DNA of 64,000 bases from Bacteroidales bacterium (GTDB lineage Bacteria > Bacteroidota > Bacteroidia > Bacteroidales > Muribaculaceae): contig QAMW01000020.1 in NCBI GenBank assembly GCA_003150235.1, positions 8,521 through 72,520 on the forward strand, read 5' to 3'. Shown here one piece after another: positions 9,942-19,894 of this stretch (position 1 is its first letter; each line of letters starts with the position of its first letter). Both the position numbers and the translations under genes were made by a program. A model generated the notes under the pieces. The model ran no database searches. It saw only the letters and a list, made by a program, of their open reading frames with translations, and was not told where the DNA came from.

Positions 9942-11420
9942 ATGGATTATTCACAATTTTTGGTCATGTATCAGGAAATAGGATTGCTGGTCCTGATCTT
10001 ATTGGTCTTCCTTTTTGATACATTCAGCTCCAAGGGTGCTCCACGCGGGCTTTCCATGTTCACCATAGTATTGTTCGGACTTCTTACGCTTGCCGGTTTC
10101 GTGACACCTTGCGACAAGGAGGTTGCGAGTGCCTTCGGAGGCATGTATGTGACATCGCCTACCATGATAGCGATTAAGAATGTGCTGAATATCGGTGTGC
10201 TCATCGTGCTTATCCAGGCAAAAGGCTGGGCTCACACCGATTTCATGAAAGTGCGTCGCGGCGAGTTCTACGAACTGTTGCTCATCACGCTTTTCGGCAT
10301 GTATCTCATGATTTCAGCGCGTCACTTCCTCCTCTTCATCATCGGTCTTGAAACAGCGTCACTTCCGCTTGCTGCACTTGTGGCATTTGACAAGAACCGC
10401 TATGAGAGCCATGAAGCAGCCGTGAAGTACATATTGACCGCCGTATTCTCATCGGCTATATTCATGATGGGTCTCAGCTTTGTCTACGCTCTTGCAGGCA
10501 CACTCTATTTCAATGACATCGCAGCTTCGATTATCGACGGCGGCGCGATGCTGATTGTTGCTGTGGCATTCGTGATTGCCGGTATGGGCTTCAAGCTTTC
10601 GCTTGTACCGTTCCACCTTTGGACCGCCGATGTATATCAGGGTGCGCCGACAGCCATCACATCTTATCTCTCGGTGATATCAAAGGGAGCCGCTGCATTT
10701 GCATTCTTCGTAATCATGGTGCAGGTGTTCGGTCCGTTCTACCACCAGATATGGGAGTGGATGCTCTACGCATTGATTATCCTCACCATCACTGTAGGTA
10801 ACCTCTTCGCTCTTCGTCAGAAGAATCTGAAGCGATTCCTCGCTTTCTCGTCAATCTCCCAGGCAGGTTACATCATGCTCGGTGTGATTGCCGGAAGCGC
10901 GCAGGGTCTCGGTTCACTTATGTTCTACATCCTCGTCTACATCTTCTCCAATCTTGCCGCATTCGGAGTCATCCAGTCTATCGAAAGCAAGACCGGTCGT
11001 GTCGACATGGATTCTTACAACAACCTCTATTCCACCAATCCCAAGCTTGCCTTCACGATGATGCTTGCGATGTTCTCACTCGCCGGTATCCCTCCGTTTG
11101 CAGGCTTCTTCAGCAAGTTCTTCATCTTCTCGACTGCTGTCGCTTCCGGGTCGGTGGCACTTTACATCCTCGTCTTGATTGCGTTGATCAACACTATCAT
11201 ATCGCTTTACTACTATCTGCTTGTCGTTAAGGCGATGTTTATCAACAATCAGGAAGAGTGTGCAATTGCTACGTTCCGCTCATCGCTCTCTGACCGCGTG
11301 GGCATGTGGATTTGCGTTGCCGGCATCATCCTTGTAGGTCTCGTAAGCTGCATCTACAATGGTCTTGTCAATACTTCGGTACACAATCCGGAGTATATCT
11401 TCACTATTTTCGCTAATTAA
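9942..11420 (+). CDS. nuoN: NADH-quinone oxidoreductase subunit N
   Basis: NuoN is the antiporter-like proton pump nearest to NuoJ/K. The 492-residue product is highly hydrophobic. It carries the core LVPFHLWTADVYQGAPTAIT (near residues 225-245) and the FLAFSSISQAGYIMLG segment near residue 300. It ends the nuo run, 27 bases before a strong intrinsic terminator. Confidence 0.96.
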   Translation: MDYSQFLVMYQEIGLLVLILLVFLFDTFSSKGAPRGLSMFTIVLFGLLTLAGFVTPCDKEVASAFGGMYVTSPTMIAIKNVLNIGVLIVLIQAKGWAHTDFMKVRRGEFYELLLITLFGMYLMISARHFLLFIIGLETASLPLAALVAFDKNRYESHEAAVKYILTAVFSSAIFMMGLSFVYALAGTLYFNDIAASIIDGGAMLIVAVAFVIAGMGFKLSLVPFHLWTADVYQGAPTAITSYLSVISKGAAAFAFFVIMVQVFGPFYHQIWEWMLYALIILTITVGNLFALRQKNLKRFLAFSSISQAGYIMLGVIAGSAQGLGSLMFYILVYIFSNLAAFGVIQSIESKTGRVDMDSYNNLYSTNPKLAFTMMLAMFSLAGIPPFAGFFSKFFIFSTAVASGSVALYILVLIALINTIISLYYYLLVVKAMFINNQEECAIATFRSSLSDRVGMWICVAGIILVGLVSCIYNGLVNTSVHNPEYIFTIFAN

Positions 11421-11446
11421 TGATTTAGTATAGATTTTAATGGATG

Positions 11447-11477
11447 CGGGATGTCGTGAGACATCCCGTTTTTTATT
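11447..11477 (+). terminator. Intrinsic terminator of the nuo operon
   Basis: A perfect 9-bp stem (CGGGATGTC at 11447-11455 with GACATCCCG at 11460-11468) closes a GTGA tetraloop of GNRA type and is followed by a T-rich tract to 11477. It lies 27 bases after the nuoN stop codon. Confidence 0.93.
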
Positions 11478-11484
11478 ATCTTTA
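11477..11484 (+). promoter_or_regulatory. Candidate -7 box of the SDR gene
   Basis: TATCTTTA is a 7/8 match to the Bacteroides -7 consensus TAnnTTTG. It sits at the end of the terminator T-tract and 4 bases before the ATG at 11489. If it is used, the mRNA would be leaderless for that ATG, or would start translation at the next ATG at 11516. Confidence 0.45.
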
Positions 11485-11488
11485 CAAC

Positions 11489-12337
11489 ATGGCTGACAAT
11501 TATCTTGAAAGAAAAATGGAGGAGCACCGCGCCGGTCACGGTCAGGTGTATCGTCCCAAATTGACTCCCTCCGGAAAGCGCCAGGGAGAGTTGACCTTTA
11601 AGTTTCCGCCGCGCAGGGTGCTGGTTACCGGTGGAGCGTCAGGTATCGGCAGGGCTATCGTGAAGGCGTTCTGTGACGCCGGATGTAAGGTGGCGTTCTG
11701 TGACAGTGACACGGTTGCGGGAACAAGTACTGCCCAGGCACTCGGGGCACGGTTTTATCCGCTCGATGTCATAGATACGGAAGCGTTGGAAACATGTATG
11801 CAGAGTGTGTTTGACCTGTGGGGTGACGTTGATGTGCTTGTCAATAATGTCGGTGTCGGCAATTTCAAGCCGCTTACGGAAACGGGCATCGAGGATTTCG
11901 ACCATGTCATGCATGTGAACGTACGCCCCGTATTTGTCACGTCACGTCGTCTTGCCATACACCGTGCATCGCTCTCCACGCCGAATCCTTATGGTCGTAT
12001 AATCAACATCTGTTCCACACGTCATGCCATGAGCGAGGCGGGAACGGAGGCGTATTCCGCGTCGAAGGGCGCTATAGCATCGCTTACCCACGCTCTGATG
12101 ATGTCATATTCCGGCACGGGGGTGACAGTCAACGCCATTTCTCCGGGCTGGATAGAAACCGGCGACACGACAGCCCTGAGTGCAGCCGACCACGTGCAGC
12201 ATCCGTCGGGGAGGGTAGGGGTGCCTGACGATATAGCACGTATATGCCTGTGGCTTGCGCTTCCCGACAATGATTTTGTCAACGGCGAAAACATCATCAT
12301 TGACGGTGGCATGACCCGCAAGATGATTTATGTGTGA
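11489..12337 (+). CDS. Short-chain dehydrogenase/reductase
   Basis: This is a classical SDR oxidoreductase of about 282 residues using NAD(P). The Rossmann motif is VTGGASGIG near the N-terminus. The NNVG motif is present, and the active-site pair is YSASKGA (Tyr and Lys). The C-terminal IIDGGMTRKM is typical. An in-frame ATG exists at 11444, but it lies at the base of the nuo terminator hairpin. I therefore prefer 11489, with 11516 as an alternative that skips a charged tail. The substrate cannot be told from sequence. The gene is monocistronic and convergent with the regulator, with only 7 bases between the two stop codons. Confidence 0.88.
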   Translation: MADNYLERKMEEHRAGHGQVYRPKLTPSGKRQGELTFKFPPRRVLVTGGASGIGRAIVKAFCDAGCKVAFCDSDTVAGTSTAQALGARFYPLDVIDTEALETCMQSVFDLWGDVDVLVNNVGVGNFKPLTETGIEDFDHVMHVNVRPVFVTSRRLAIHRASLSTPNPYGRIINICSTRHAMSEAGTEAYSASKGAIASLTHALMMSYSGTGVTVNAISPGWIETGDTTALSAADHVQHPSGRVGVPDDIARICLWLALPDNDFVNGENIIIDGGMTRKMIYV

Positions 12338-12344
12338 CTTGTGG

Positions 12345-15300
12345 CTATCCGCGCTCGCGGCTGCTGTATTGTGACGGTGTCATGCCGTAGATTTCCTTGA
12401 ACGCTGAGGAGAAGTGCGACGGATTGGCAAATCCGGTCGCATAGGCGACTTCCGCTACACTCAGTTTCTTTTCTCGCAACAGGCGCGCCGCCTGCTTCAT
12501 GCGCAGCGACTTTATGAAGTCACGCGCCGAGAGGTCGGTCAGCTCCTTCAGCTTGCGGTGAAGGTGAACGCGGCTCAGACCCACTTCGGCTGCAAGTTTC
12601 TCCACGCTGAAATCGGGCGATGATATATTGGCGTTGATTACGTCCATTATGCGGGTGAGGAGTATCTCGTCCTGCGACTTCATCATTATCTGTTTTACCG
12701 ATTCCTCTTGTTCCTGTACGCCGGAAAACTTGGCTCGAAGCAGCTGGCGGTTGGCGAGGAGCGATGTGATGGTACTGCGAAGCACTTCGGTGCTGAACGG
12801 TTTGGTGAGATATGCGTCGGCTCCCGCAGCAAGTCCTTCCATGCGGTCTTCGTTGTCAGCTTTTGCGGAAAGGAGTATCACGGGGGTGTGGTTGATATTC
12901 ACGTTCTGTTTTACCTTACGGCAGAGTGTGTAGCCATTGATGCCCGGCATCATCACGTCGCTCACGATAAGGTCGGGAGTATCGGTCAGGATTGCCGACA
13001 ACGCCTCGTCCCCGTTGTCGTAGGCACTCACCTTATAGTCGCCCGACAATTCTCTTACAAGGTAATTGCATATATCAGGATCATCCTCAACTACGGCGAC
13101 AGTGCGGTTGCTCCGTGCCTTGACGACGGTGCTGTCACCGTCGGTGCCGGGGTCGTTGAAGTCGTCAAGATAGTAGGGGAGCTGTCGTTGTGACGGAGTG
13201 GGGTCGGAGTCGGCTATTTCTTCCATAGACAGATGCGCCGACCCGAGTGGCAGACGGATGATGAACTCGCATCCGCTCTCGCCGACATGGTTGCGTGCAT
13301 GGATTGTGCCGTGATGAAGCAGCACGAGTGAGCGGCAAAGATGAAGTCCGATACCGGTGCCGAGACTTGCAGAGGTCATCTCATTCTCTATGCGGTAGAA
13401 GCGGTCAAAAATCAGTTCGAGCTTATCAGCATCAATGCCTATGCCGGTATCGGAAATAGATATCTCGACATAATCGGAAAACGGGGGCAGTCCCGCCGGG
13501 TCATCATGCTTTTCGGTCAGGGTGATGTCGATTGAACCTCCTTTCGGCGTATATTTGAAGGCATTTGACAGGATGTTGAGCAACACCTTGTCAAAATTGT
13601 CGGTGTCAATCCATGCGGCAAGGGCGTCCATGTGATGATGAAACCTTAGTGCGATGTCATTTTCACGCGCCACATATTCAAAGGGCAGCATCGCCTCGGA
13701 GATAAACTCAACCATGTCGGTCTCGCGCATCTTGACCTTCATCTGCCCCTTTTCCAGCTTTCTCATGTCCATCAGCTGATTGACAAGGCGCAATATGCGC
13801 TTGGCATTGTGATAAATCATATTATAGGTTGCTCGCAGGCGACTGTCGGAGGTGTCGGCAATAAGTTTTTCAAGCGGATTGATGATAAGGGTCATCGGTG
13901 TGCGTATCTCATGAGAGATATTTGTGAAAAACTGGAGTTTCGCCTCGATAATCTGCTCTGCCTGCTGCCTGTCGAGCTGCTCACGGATGCCTGCGGCGCG
14001 CGACCTGAAGTAGTGTACCGCACCGAGTACCATAAGAGCCGCCAGTATGATATATATGAGTATCGCCCACCATGACTGATACCACGGGGTGTTTACGACG
14101 ATGGTAAGTGTGCGTGTGCCCGCTTCCGATGTGTCGCCGGCAACTCTTACCTGAAAGCGGTATTTCCCCGGCGGCATATTATTGAACGTCAGCTGATTTT
14201 GCCCAGGCGCTGTCGTGAGCCATTCTTTTCCGTGTTCATATATGCGGTACTGATATACGAGTTTGTCGGGATTGTCGTAGGTGAGGGTAGAGAAATATAT
14301 GGTGAAAGTGTTGTCGTCAGCCGAGAGGTTGACTCTCTCCGCGTCACCGAGTTCACAGTCAATTATCGGGGTGCCTCCGGATGACAATGTGCTACGGTTG
14401 ACGGGAGTATTGAAGATGTCGAAGCGTGTGATTACGGGGTGATACTCACGCGGGTTGTCGTTTATGTCGTAAGGGTGAAATGCGGTCACTCCGTTGGTGC
14501 CGCCGAAATATATCACGCCGCGTGAATCCTCGCAGAATGCCCCGTGGGTAAACTCGTTGCCCTGCAAACCGTCGCCGCTGTCGAAATTGACGAACCGGTT
14601 GTCGGCGGATATGTATTTTGCTATTCCATGGTAAGTGCTTATCCACAGATTGCCGCCTTCATCTTCGCAGATACCGCACACTACGTTGTTGGGAAGACCG
14701 TCGGCAATTGAAAAATGTTTCACCGACCTACCGTCGCTGTCAAAGCGGTATAGTCCGTCGGACGTACCGCACCAGATATTGCCTTTGCTGTCACGAGTCA
14801 CAACATAGCCGATACAGCCTTTCACCACATTATAGCTGTCGCCGAAGCTGAGATATCCTCCCGTCGCTGTATTGAAGCAGCTGATACCGTCATAGTGGGC
14901 GATCCATATTTTACCGTCGGCTGCAGGGTAAAGATGATTTATCCAGTCCATAGGGATGTTGCTGTACAGGGCTTGGCTACGGTTGAACGACAGATAAGAT
15001 GCAGTGTCTTTTTCTGGGTTATAGCGTATCAGTCCGCATCCGAGGGTGCCGAGATACAGGTTTCCCACCTTGTCTTCAACGATGCTGTATATCTTAAGTG
15101 AGCTGAACCGGCTTACGGGCATCATTCTGCCGCTGTCGTCAATCCTCACAAGTCCGGAATTGAAGGTAGCTGCCCAGCGGCGCCGCCTTGAGTCACGCAA
15201 CATGCATAATACTGTTGACGATGACGGTATATGGCGGACACGGGAAAAATTCTCGTCGAGTTCATACAATCCGTCGTTGTCGCAGCTCACCCACAGATGG

Positions 15301-16373
15301 TGGTTTTCATCGGAAAACACAGCCATGACACATCCGTTGCCTATGGGGTTGCCGGGATTGTTTCTGCCGCAATACTCAAAATTGAACCGTCTTCCCGCTA
15401 TCATTGCCACTCCGCGTTGAAACATGGCAAGCCATAGATTGCCGTCGCGGTCGGTCATCATCTGGTGTATCTTCCCGTCAGTACAACTCGAAAGCGCCGA
15501 GCCGACAGGCACATCTTTAATCTCCGTGTCGGTGAGTTGCCTTACACCGTATCCTTCAGTACCTGCGTAAAACTCTTTATCATAGGCAGCAAGCGATTTC
15601 ACGGAGAGGCGTTCGCCATGGCAGGATAGATGACTGACCGTGGAAGAGCCTTTATCATAGCGGTCGACACCGCCGTCAAGCGACCCGATAAAGATTGCCC
15701 CCGCATTGCCCTCGAGGATGGATGTCACCTTGTCGCCGGCAAGTTCGGGCGCGGAAAAACAGCGGGCTTTTCCTCCGGCAGGGTAATAGCGGCATGCCCC
15801 GTGATTTTCCGTGCCTATCCACACGGCATGACTTGAATCCTCATATATGCAGCTTATGAATTCACTCCCCACTGCATCGGAAAGCATGTCAAGGCGAGTT
15901 ATCGCCGATGAGTCGGGCTTGTAGAGAAATATACCGTAACCCGCCGTGCCGACCCAGATATCACCGTTTGACAGCTCGATGATTTCCGACACATGGGGTG
16001 TGATTCTTGTACCTTTTACATATATTGGAATGTAGCTGAACGATTCTCTTGCACGGTTCCATTCCATCAGCCCTTTCAGTGTGCCTACGAGTATTTTGCC
16101 GTCTCGGGTCTCTGTAAGTGTACGGACATAGTTGTCGCATAACGATGTCGAGTCACCCGGCACATTCTTGTAGGTGACAAAGCGTGTACCGTCAAAGCGG
16201 TTAAGCCCGTATTCAGTGGCAATCCATACAAATCCTTTACTGTCCTGATATATTTTGTTGACAAGGCAGCTTGACAGGTATCCGTCGGAAGAGAAGATTT
16301 TCATCTCCTGTGCGGCGGTGCAAAGTGTTAAAATAAATGATAGCGTGATAATGAAAAGGCGATGCAGTTTCAT
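12345..16373 (-). CDS. Hybrid two-component system regulator (HTCS), xylan locus
   Basis: This single-chain sensor-regulator of 1342 residues controls the adjacent polysaccharide locus. Domain order: signal peptide (1-21); two seven-bladed Reg_prop-type propellers (about 25-640), recognisable by repeated NxWIGT-like strands; a Y_Y_Y domain (about 690-760); one membrane helix (768-789); a HisKA domain with phospho-acceptor His821 in ISHEIRTPM; an ATPase domain with NAFKYTP, DTGIGI and GTGIGL; a receiver domain with Asp1139 in SDVMMP; and a C-terminal AraC-type HTH (about 1256-1339). I chose the start at 16373 because it gives a clean signal peptide and a -7 box lies just upstream. The upstream ATG at 16424 would precede that promoter. 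It is divergent from the SusC operon, and the ligand is presumably a xylo-oligosaccharide (inference). Confidence 0.95.
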   Translation of the reverse strand: MKLHRLFIITLSFILTLCTAAQEMKIFSSDGYLSSCLVNKIYQDSKGFVWIATEYGLNRFDGTRFVTYKNVPGDSTSLCDNYVRTLTETRDGKILVGTLKGLMEWNRARESFSYIPIYVKGTRITPHVSEIIELSNGDIWVGTAGYGIFLYKPDSSAITRLDMLSDAVGSEFISCIYEDSSHAVWIGTENHGACRYYPAGGKARCFSAPELAGDKVTSILEGNAGAIFIGSLDGGVDRYDKGSSTVSHLSCHGERLSVKSLAAYDKEFYAGTEGYGVRQLTDTEIKDVPVGSALSSCTDGKIHQMMTDRDGNLWLAMFQRGVAMIAGRRFNFEYCGRNNPGNPIGNGCVMAVFSDENHHLWVSCDNDGLYELDENFSRVRHIPSSSTVLCMLRDSRRRRWAATFNSGLVRIDDSGRMMPVSRFSSLKIYSIVEDKVGNLYLGTLGCGLIRYNPEKDTASYLSFNRSQALYSNIPMDWINHLYPAADGKIWIAHYDGISCFNTATGGYLSFGDSYNVVKGCIGYVVTRDSKGNIWCGTSDGLYRFDSDGRSVKHFSIADGLPNNVVCGICEDEGGNLWISTYHGIAKYISADNRFVNFDSGDGLQGNEFTHGAFCEDSRGVIYFGGTNGVTAFHPYDINDNPREYHPVITRFDIFNTPVNRSTLSSGGTPIIDCELGDAERVNLSADDNTFTIYFSTLTYDNPDKLVYQYRIYEHGKEWLTTAPGQNQLTFNNMPPGKYRFQVRVAGDTSEAGTRTLTIVVNTPWYQSWWAILIYIILAALMVLGAVHYFRSRAAGIREQLDRQQAEQIIEAKLQFFTNISHEIRTPMTLIINPLEKLIADTSDSRLRATYNMIYHNAKRILRLVNQLMDMRKLEKGQMKVKMRETDMVEFISEAMLPFEYVARENDIALRFHHHMDALAAWIDTDNFDKVLLNILSNAFKYTPKGGSIDITLTEKHDDPAGLPPFSDYVEISISDTGIGIDADKLELIFDRFYRIENEMTSASLGTGIGLHLCRSLVLLHHGTIHARNHVGESGCEFIIRLPLGSAHLSMEEIADSDPTPSQRQLPYYLDDFNDPGTDGDSTVVKARSNRTVAVVEDDPDICNYLVRELSGDYKVSAYDNGDEALSAILTDTPDLIVSDVMMPGINGYTLCRKVKQNVNINHTPVILLSAKADNEDRMEGLAAGADAYLTKPFSTEVLRSTITSLLANRQLLRAKFSGVQEQEESVKQIMMKSQDEILLTRIMDVINANISSPDFSVEKLAAEVGLSRVHLHRKLKELTDLSARDFIKSLRMKQAARLLREKKLSVAEVAYATGFANPSHFSSAFKEIYGMTPSQYSSRERG

Positions 16374-16388
16374 GGCATGAGTTTTGTG

Positions 16389-16396
16389 CAAAAATA
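16389..16396 (-). promoter_or_regulatory. -7 box of the HTCS gene
   Basis: Read on the minus strand, TATTTTTG is an exact match to TAnnTTTG. It lies 15 bases upstream of the start codon at 16373, predicting a leader of roughly 10 bases. Confidence 0.6.
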
Positions 16397-16437
16397 GGTA
16401 AAATGAAACATGGAGAAAAGCCAAATTTTATGTTGTA

Positions 16438-16451
16438 TAACATAAATGTTA
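16438..16451. promoter_or_regulatory. Palindrome in the HTCS/susC intergenic region
   Basis: TAACAT-AA-ATGTTA is a perfect 6-2-6 dyad between the divergent regulator and SusC genes, about 100 bases upstream of the susC -7 box. It could be an operator, but AT-rich palindromes of this size also arise by chance. Confidence 0.3.
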
Positions 16452-16546
16452 CATTTCTGATGATTTGTGTAACGTAGGAGATAGTCATGTAGCGTAAAAT
16501 CGCATAATTGTAACGTGAAAATCGATGTAGTTATGTATAAAAAAGC

Positions 16547-16554
16547 TAAATTTG
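16547..16554 (+). promoter_or_regulatory. -7 box of the SusC/D operon
   Basis: TAAATTTG exactly matches the Bacteroides -7 consensus and no good -33 box is present upstream. The predicted leader is about 155 bases, which is long and common for susC-type genes. Confidence 0.6.
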
Positions 16555-16717
16555 CATTGAAATCAATCGATTTATCAACCTTCTTTTACCCAATTACTAT
16601 CACAACTGAAAATATTAACCCTTTTTATTAAAAAATTAACCCAAACCGACAAACTGTTACCGAAAATTTAAACCAATCGAGAACTTAAATTATTCCCAAA
16701 AACTAAAAATTATTTTC

Positions 16718-19700
16718 ATGAAATGCACAGAGTTTAATCTGAAATTCATAGCGGCAGTGCTGATATGCATCATGTCGCCGCTATGGGCATTTTCCCAGAC
16801 AATCACAGTCTCGGGTACAGTTGTCGATGAGTTGGGAGAACCTTTGATCGGGGCAACCGTCCAGCAGAAAGGTACTTCCAACGGTACATCGACCGACATC
16901 GATGGTAAATACAGCTTGAGCATCTCGCCCAAGGGTACCATCACAGTTTCTTACGTAGGCTACAACACGCAGACAATCGACGTGAACGGCCGCAACGTCA
17001 TTAATGTGACCCTGGAGGAAAATTCGGCGGTCCTTGATGAGGTTGTTGTGGTCGGTTACGGTCAGATGAAACGCAGTGACCTCACCGGTTCTGTCGTTTC
17101 AGTAGGCGAGGATGCCGTAAAGAAGTCAATCTCCACCAGTATTGACCAGGTGCTTCAGGGTCGTGCCGCCGGTGTGCAGATTCAAGCCAACTCCGGTACG
17201 CCGGGTGCCTCGACTTCAATCCGTATCCGAGGTATCAACTCACTCAACGCCACCAACCAGCCTATCTTCGTCATTGACGGCGTGGTCATCGACTCTGCTA
17301 CCGACGATGAAAGCTCCAACCCCCTTGCGTCAATCAACCCGTCGGACATCGTGTCGATGGATGTGCTGAAAGACGCTTCCGCGACAGCTATATATGGTTC
17401 GCGCGCGAGCAACGGTGTAATCATGATTACCACCAAGCGAGGAAAAGCGGGTGAGGCTACCGTGACCTACGACGTGTATCTCGGCTGGCAGGAGATGCCT
17501 AAGAAATATGAGATGTTGAATCTGCGCGAATATGCGGAGCATCATAATTTCCGCGCCGATTACCTCAGTTCAGTGGACAAGAACAACGCCTTCGTGCGTC
17601 CCGAACTGCTCGGTGAAGGCACCGACTGGCAGGATGAACTTTTCCGCAAGGCGTTCATGATGAATCACAACATCTCCGTAGCCGGAGGTAACGAGCGCAC
17701 CACATGGGCGTTTTCAGGCGGCTATCTTGACCAGGACGGTATCGCCCTCGGATCGGGATTTAAGCGTTATACCCTGAGAGCCAATCTTGAAAGCCAGATA
17801 AAGAACTGGCTGCGCGGGGGAGTGAACTTCTCACTGACCGATTCCAAGCAGCAGGTAGGTACTGACAACAATACAATCATCAGCGCCCTCATTCAGCAGC
17901 CTACTGTTGCCGTAACCGCTCCCGACGGGTCGTTTGACGGACCTGACGATGTGTGGATGCCTGACAATCCCGTAGGTCTCGCCTCAATCATCACCAACAA
18001 GAACAAGAAACTGAATTTCCGTTTCAACGCCTTCCTTGAGGCAACCTTCTACAAGGGTCTGACTCTGCGTACCGAGCTTTCGGGCGACTACAATCTTAAC
18101 AAATATTACTTCTACGAGCCCGACTATAAGTTTGGTATCAAGACCCAGGACCAGCGTACATCACGATGGACCAAGACCGACACGAAATATTGGTCATGGC
18201 GTAACATATTGACTTACAACAACACTTTCGCCCGTAAGCATAACGTGAACATCATGCTCGGTCAGGAAATGTCGAAAAGCTACTGGGAAAATCAGGTAGG
18301 CGCCACCACGGGCTTCCTTTCCAACAGTACTCCCGACCTCAGTGCCGGTGATATCTCGAAATCGACATCTACCGGATCACGCAACAACAATTCAATAGCA
18401 TCGTTCTTCGGTAGAGCGTTCTATTCGTTTGACGAACGCTATCTGTTGACCGCCACTATACGTCGCGACGGTTCATCCAAGTTCGCCAAGGGTCACAAAT
18501 GGGGTTGGTTCCCTGCAGTCGCCCTTGCATGGCGTATCTCACAGGAGAGCTTCCTCCGCGATGTAGAGACCATCAACTCCCTCAAACTTCGCGCCGGCTG
18601 GGGTAAGACCGGTAACCAAAATGTCACCGACTACGCTTACATGGCACTCCTTGCCAACAAGACTACCCCGTGGGGTGTAGGTGTGCTCACCGGCAATACA
18701 GCCAATCCCGACCTCACCTGGGAGACCACCTCTTCATATAATATAGGTATCGACCTCGGTCTGCTCCAGAATCGCATCGAGTTTATCGCCGATGTATATT
18801 ACAAGAAAACCGACAATCTGTTGCTCCAGCTTCCGCTCCCGTCATTCCTCGGTTCAGCCGGACAGGGTGCTGCTAACAATCCGTGGGGTAACGTGGGTTC
18901 AATCGAAAACAAGGGTATCGAGCTTACCCTCAACACCACCAATATCGTGACCCGTGACTTCCAGTGGACATCAAATGTAGTGTTCTCGCTCAACCGCAAC
19001 AAAGTAAAGTCGCTTGACACCGCAAGCTCGTCAATCGAGAAGAGCTACCAGCCTTCGTCAACCAACTACATCGTCACCAAGACCGTTGTAGGCGAGCCTA
19101 TCGGACAGTTCTGGGGCTACAAGGTAATAGGTCGTTTCGACAAGCCGGAAGATTTCTACTACCACGACGCCGCAGGCAATCTCACTCAGGTGGCAATCCC
19201 GTCGGGCAACACCATCTCACAGAGTTCTACCTGGATAGGTGACTATATCTACGAGGATATCAATGGCGACGGCGTGATTGACAGCAGCGATTGTACTTTC
19301 ATCGGCAATCCGGAACCGAAATTCACATGGGGCTTCGGCAACACCTTCACTTGGAAAGGCATCGACCTGAATATCTTCTTCTCAGGCTCTTACGGTAACG
19401 ACGCGCTCAACCTCACCCGTATGCGTATCGAGGATCCGCGCCAGAACTCCAATATCCTGCGCTCATCGCTCAATTATGCCAAAGTCGATGTGATTGACCC
19501 GAGTCTCCCCGCCGACGACTACCGTAACCTCCATGTCACCAACCCCGGTGCCACCAACATGCCGGCACTGCAGCGCACCGATGCCAACGCCAACTATTCG
19601 CGTGTCAGCGACCTGCTTGTGGAGGATGCCTCTTATATCCGTCTGCAGAACATCTCCATCGGCTATACATTCCCCCGCAACTGGATGCGCAAGATTTATC

Positions 19701-19873
19701 TTCAGAATCTGCGCGTGTATTTCAGCGCACAGAATGTACACACATGGACCAAGTACAAAGGTCTTGACCCCGAGGTCGGCGCAATGTATGGCGACGCCCT
19801 CATGACAGGTGTCGACTACGGCCGCTATCCGTCGCCGCGCATCTATACGTTTGGTCTTAATGTCTCATTCTAA
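16718..19873 (+). CDS. susC: SusC-like TonB-dependent outer membrane transporter
   Basis: This 1051-residue barrel imports oligosaccharides across the outer membrane using TonB energy. It has a signal peptide (1-26), a carboxypeptidase-regulatory-like domain (about 29-103, with DELGEPLIGATVQQKG), a TonB-box-like DEVVVVGYG near residue 110, and a plug domain (about 115-235) with the SusC signature INSLNATNQPIFVIDGV and DASATAIYGSRASNGVI. The 22-strand barrel ends in aromatic Phe (LNVSF). It is first in the operon, 21 bases before susD. Substrate assignment to xylan rests on the neighbouring GH10, GH43 and GH67 genes. Confidence 0.96.
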   Translation: MKCTEFNLKFIAAVLICIMSPLWAFSQTITVSGTVVDELGEPLIGATVQQKGTSNGTSTDIDGKYSLSISPKGTITVSYVGYNTQTIDVNGRNVINVTLEENSAVLDEVVVVGYGQMKRSDLTGSVVSVGEDAVKKSISTSIDQVLQGRAAGVQIQANSGTPGASTSIRIRGINSLNATNQPIFVIDGVVIDSATDDESSNPLASINPSDIVSMDVLKDASATAIYGSRASNGVIMITTKRGKAGEATVTYDVYLGWQEMPKKYEMLNLREYAEHHNFRADYLSSVDKNNAFVRPELLGEGTDWQDELFRKAFMMNHNISVAGGNERTTWAFSGGYLDQDGIALGSGFKRYTLRANLESQIKNWLRGGVNFSLTDSKQQVGTDNNTIISALIQQPTVAVTAPDGSFDGPDDVWMPDNPVGLASIITNKNKKLNFRFNAFLEATFYKGLTLRTELSGDYNLNKYYFYEPDYKFGIKTQDQRTSRWTKTDTKYWSWRNILTYNNTFARKHNVNIMLGQEMSKSYWENQVGATTGFLSNSTPDLSAGDISKSTSTGSRNNNSIASFFGRAFYSFDERYLLTATIRRDGSSKFAKGHKWGWFPAVALAWRISQESFLRDVETINSLKLRAGWGKTGNQNVTDYAYMALLANKTTPWGVGVLTGNTANPDLTWETTSSYNIGIDLGLLQNRIEFIADVYYKKTDNLLLQLPLPSFLGSAGQGAANNPWGNVGSIENKGIELTLNTTNIVTRDFQWTSNVVFSLNRNKVKSLDTASSSIEKSYQPSSTNYIVTKTVVGEPIGQFWGYKVIGRFDKPEDFYYHDAAGNLTQVAIPSGNTISQSSTWIGDYIYEDINGDGVIDSSDCTFIGNPEPKFTWGFGNTFTWKGIDLNIFFSGSYGNDALNLTRMRIEDPRQNSNILRSSLNYAKVDVIDPSLPADDYRNLHVTNPGATNMPALQRTDANANYSRVSDLLVEDASYIRLQNISIGYTFPRNWMRKIYLQNLRVYFSAQNVHTWTKYKGLDPEVGAMYGDALMTGVDYGRYPSPRIYTFGLNVSF

Positions 19874-19894
19874 CCTTAATCCAACTGATAAATA

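Larger units (their letters stand above)
16425..16717. other. Divergent intergenic region, regulator/SusC
   Basis: This AT-rich stretch contains the palindrome at 16438, a susC -7 box at 16547 and a leader of about 155 bases before susC. No small gene or stable hairpin is evident. No -33 element sits at the right distance from the susC box, as expected for a promoter that needs activation by the HTCS. Confidence 0.6.

Noticed and set aside
16374..16424. N-terminal extension of the HTCS gene
   Set aside because: The extra 17 residues lie across the -7 box and destroy a clean signal peptide.
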